This document shows positions 61,550-64,000 of a stretch of 64,000 nt of DNA, piece by piece. Origin of the DNA: an uncultured Dehalococcoidia bacterium (lineage in GTDB: Bacteria > Chloroflexota > Dehalococcoidia > Lucifugimonadales > UBA3495); NCBI GenBank assembly GCA_951812535.1, contig CATOSK010000004.1, positions 1 through 64,000 on the forward strand, read 5' to 3'. The translations under genes were made by a program, and so were the position numbers. The notes under the pieces were generated by a model. It saw only the letters and a list, made by a program, of their open reading frames with translations, was not told where the DNA came from and did no database searches. The number at the start of each line of letters is the position of its first letter. The first letter of the stretch is position 1.

Positions 61550-63124
61550 ATGCGGGCCGCCGGAAAAGAAGGTTCCCACGAGGGCAACCCGGGGATCGTG
61601 GTCGTGGACTTCGGGTCCCAATACACCCACCTGATCGCCCGCCGCGTTCGGGAGCTGAACGTCTACTCCGAAATCGTGCCCGCCTCCGCGAAGTGGGAGC
61701 GGGTGGTAGAGCGCATTGCGCCGCGCGGCGTCATCCTCTCCGGGGGGCCGGCCAGCGTTTACGACGACGGCGCTCCGTACATCCCGCCCTGGGCGCTGGA
61801 CAACAGCCTTCCCCTGCTGGGCATCTGCTACGGGATGCAGGCGCTGGTCCAGGAACTGGGCGGGCAGGTCGAACCGGGAAACGTGCGGGAGTACGGCCAC
61901 GCCGAGCTCCGACAGAACGGCCGCGGAGGGCCGCTGTTTGACGGGCTGCCCGAGTCCCTGGAAGTATGGATGAGCCACGGCGACCGGGTTGAGTCCCTTC
62001 CCCAGGGTTTTTCAACCCTGGCGCACACCGGCAATTCGGCCACGGCGGCCATCGGCGACGGCGAGAGCAGATTCGGCCTCCAGTTCCATCCTGAAGTCGC
62101 CCACACGCCCCTGGGAATGCGGATCCTGGGCAATTTCGTCCACAAAGTCTGCGGCTGCGGGCCGGAGTGGACCCCGGGGAACGTGGCAACCGAGTCCATC
62201 CGGCGCATCCGCGAGCAAGTCGGCGGTGAACGTGTCATCTGCGCCCTGTCCGGGGGGGTTGACTCGGCGGTGACCGCCGCGCTGCTGCACCAGGCCGTCG
62301 GTCCTCGGCTCAAGTGCATCTTCGTCAACAATGGCCTGCTGCGGGCGGGGGAGGCGGAAAGCGTGCAGGAGGTGTTCCAGCGCAACATGGGGCTGGACCT
62401 GATGTACGTGGACGCCACCGGGCGTTTCCTCGACCGTCTCCATGGAGTGACCGACCCGGAACAGAAAAGGAAAAACATCGGGGAAGAGTTCATCCGGGTG
62501 TTCGAGGGAGTTGCCTCGGAGCTTCACGACACTGGCTTCCTGGCCCAGGGCACTCTCTACCCGGATGTCATCGAGAGCGAGACGCCGGAAAACCAGGCCT
62601 CCGCCCGAATCAAGACCCACCACAACGTGGGGGGACTCCCCGAACACATGGAACTGGAGCTGGTGGAACCGCTGCGGTATATGTTCAAAGACGAGGTACG
62701 GGCCGTCGGGCTGGAACTGGGGCTTCCCCGGGAGATTGTCTACCGGCAGCCCTTCCCCGGACCCGGGCTGGCCATACGCATCATTGGCGAGGTCACGCCG
62801 GAAAAGCTGGACATCCTGCGAGGCTGCGATGCGATAGTCCAGGACGAAATATGGGACGCCGGGCTGTACGAGGAAATTTGGCAGAGCTTCGCGGTCCTCA
62901 GCGACAACCGGACCGTCGGCGTGATGGGGGACTTCCGCACCTACGGATACGTCTGCGCCATTCGTGCCGTTTCCAGCGACGACGCCATGACCGCCGACTG
63001 GGTGCGGCTCCCCTACGATGTGCTGGGGCGGATCTCCACCCGCATCGTCAACGAGGTGGAGGGAGTCAACCGGGTGGTATACGACATCACCAGCAAGCCT
63101 CCGGGGACGATTGAATGGGAGTGA
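61550..63124 (+). CDS. guaA: GMP synthase (glutamine-hydrolysing)
   Basis: 524 residues from ATG 61550; the frame is open from 61298 but that part is not conserved. The class I glutamine amidotransferase domain has the nucleophile Cys in LGICYGMQ and the His/Glu of [10 protein letters not shown]. The ATP-pyrophosphatase loop is [16 protein letters not shown]. The C-terminal dimerisation domain ends KPPGTIEWE. It makes GMP from XMP. GGGGAC lies before the ATG. purD follows 73 bp downstream, giving a purine gene pair. Confidence 0.97.
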   Translation: MRAAGKEGSHEGNPGIVVVDFGSQYTHLIARRVRELNVYSEIVPASAKWERVVERIAPRGVILSGGPASVYDDGAPYIPPWALDNSLPLLGICYGMQALVQELGGQVEPGNVREYGHAELRQNGRGGPLFDGLPESLEVWMSHGDRVESLPQGFSTLAHTGNSATAAIGDGESRFGLQFHPEVAHTPLGMRILGNFVHKVCGCGPEWTPGNVATESIRRIREQVGGERVICALSGGVDSAVTAALLHQAVGPRLKCIFVNNGLLRAGEAESVQEVFQRNMGLDLMYVDATGRFLDRLHGVTDPEQKRKNIGEEFIRVFEGVASELHDTGFLAQGTLYPDVIESETPENQASARIKTHHNVGGLPEHMELELVEPLRYMFKDEVRAVGLELGLPREIVYRQPFPGPGLAIRIIGEVTPEKLDILRGCDAIVQDEIWDAGLYEEIWQSFAVLSDNRTVGVMGDFRTYGYVCAIRAVSSDDAMTADWVRLPYDVLGRISTRIVNEVEGVNRVVYDITSKPPGTIEWE

Positions 63125-63197
63125 CCCACCAAATCGGACAGGAGACTGGAATGTGCGGCTACCCGGTTTTCCCGGGGTTTGACGTTCGGATTTTGCC

Positions 63198-64000
63198 GTG
63201 AGAGTCCTTCTTGTCGGATCCGGCGGCAGGGAACACGCGCTGGCCTGGCGCCTGACGCAAAGTCCCAACCTCACCGATCTTTGGGTGGCCGGAGGAAACG
63301 CCGGAACGGCCCAGTTGGCGGAAAATCTCCCCGTTTCTCCGGAGGACGTTGAAGGGGTTGTCGGAACCGCTCAATCCCACGATATCGACCTGGTGGTGGT
63401 GGGGCCGGAGGTGCCGCTGGCCCTGGGCCTGGCAGACCGGTTGGGGGCAGAGGGGATACCCGTGTTCGGGCCTTCCCAGGCCGCGGCCCGACTGGAGTCC
63501 AGCAAGAGCTACGCCCGGCAGATTATGTCTGGTGCGGGGGTGCCCTCCCCGGTTTACCGGGTCTTCCACGAGTCCGGCCCGGCGGTGGAGTACGTCCAGG
63601 CCGTTGGCGCTCCGGTGGTGGTCAAGGCGGACGGACTGGCGGCGGGGAAGGGGGCGGTGGTCTGCTCCACGGTTGAAGATGCCTGCCTGGTGGTCCGGGA
63701 CTGCATGGAGCAGGGCGTTTTCGGGCCGGCGGGAAGGACGGTGGTCATCGAGGAATGCCTTGGCGGCTCCGAGGTCAGCCTGTTCGCCTTCTGCGACGGC
63801 GAGCACCTTTCCAACCCGGTGGCGGCCGGCGATTACAAGCGGGCCCGCGACGGAGACCTGGGACCCAACACCGGCGGGATGGGCAGCATCACTCCTCCGA
63901 CGGGATGGTCAACGGCGGACTCGGCAATGGCGATGGACCTGGTCATGCGGCCCACGGTGGACGCCATGGCGGAGCGGGGCACCCCCTTCCGGGGCGTTCT
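63198..64000 (+). CDS. purD: Phosphoribosylamine-glycine ligase (PurD), N-terminal part, cut by the window end
   Basis: The frame is open from GTG 63198 to the last base (267 codons). The start RVLLVGSGGREHALAWRL is the GARS N-domain. VVGPEVPLALGLAD, FGPSQAAARLESSKSYAR and KADGLAAGKGAVV belong to the ATP-grasp part, and GDYKRARDGDLGPNTGGMGS is the metal/ATP site. It ligates glycine to phosphoribosylamine. About 150 residues are missing at the C-terminus. The ribosome site is weak. Confidence 0.95.
   Translation, partial: MRVLLVGSGGREHALAWRLTQSPNLTDLWVAGGNAGTAQLAENLPVSPEDVEGVVGTAQSHDIDLVVVGPEVPLALGLADRLGAEGIPVFGPSQAAARLESSKSYARQIMSGAGVPSPVYRVFHESGPAVEYVQAVGAPVVVKADGLAAGKGAVVCSTVEDACLVVRDCMEQGVFGPAGRTVVIEECLGGSEVSLFAFCDGEHLSNPVAAGDYKRARDGDLGPNTGGMGSITPPTGWSTADSAMAMDLVMRPTVDAMAERGTPFRGV

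Overview
The window looks like a piece of a GC-rich (roughly 60-65%) chromosome from a Chloroflexota bacterium, most likely a Dehalococcoidia / SAR202-like heterotroph. This is an inference from gene content and protein style, not from a marker-gene match. Pointers are a two-domain ThyX, a DapL-type lysine pathway, an archaeal-type phosphoglycerate mutase, a luciferase-like flavin enzyme, MmgE/PrpD, GlcG/HbpS, and paralogous alpha/beta-hydrolase and ThDP-enzyme families of the kind reported as expanded in SAR202.

Layout. 0-1.2 kb: an ISAs1-family insertion sequence with 21-bp inverted ends, its transposase split by a -1 frame change at an A-AAA-AAG heptamer. 1.6-4.8 kb: an rRNA methyltransferase fused to a Maf pyrophosphatase, then tatA/B-tatC, converging on a second tatA across a perfect terminator hairpin. 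5-8 kb: lpdA (E3) and an E2 acyltransferase with two tandem E3-binding domains but no E1 beside it. A 113-bp MITE-like element sits exactly at the E2 stop codon. 8-12.6 kb: an acetolactate-synthase-like enzyme, a methyltransferase, a duplicated ThyX and GlcG. 12.7-14.3 kb: an ECF sigma / anti-sigma pair plus a 49-residue zinc ribbon.

14.5-44 kb is an accessory, catabolic-looking region: MmgE/PrpD, a luciferase-like oxidoreductase and a large alpha/beta hydrolase in one operon; a 1228-residue CHAT-STAND-TPR protein whose CHAT catalytic dyad appears lost; an FMN split-barrel protein and a PaREP1/HEPN-like protein; an NDP-forming acyl-CoA synthetase; two more ThDP enzymes; a lone pair of Dpp-type permeases; a formamidase; a threonine-dehydratase-like enzyme; a PurM/HypE-like protein; CapA; a second large alpha/beta hydrolase; an M20 amidohydrolase; an M19 dipeptidase; and a dienelactone hydrolase. 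A second MITE copy lies at 32.2 kb.

44.6-50.6 kb: NHL, DUF1501 and DUF1800 proteins, a nitroreductase and an FMN-dependent hydroxy-acid oxidase, followed by tRNA-Leu(CAA) and a short-chain dehydrogenase. 52-61.4 kb is a dense minus-strand housekeeping operon: tsaC, polyprenyl synthase-like, pgk, apgM, tpiA, miaA, dapF, dapL, hflX. It diverges from guaA and the start of purD, which runs off the window end.

Most striking items: two MITE copies with intact inverted ends and 3-bp TNA target duplications; a ThyX motif divided complementarily between two fused domains; a dead-looking CHAT domain on a STAND-TPR scaffold; a polyprenyl synthase lacking its first Asp-rich motif; and two genes (hflX and the polyprenyl synthase) for which ATT is the best start candidate. 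All calls are from reading the sequence; no database search was run.
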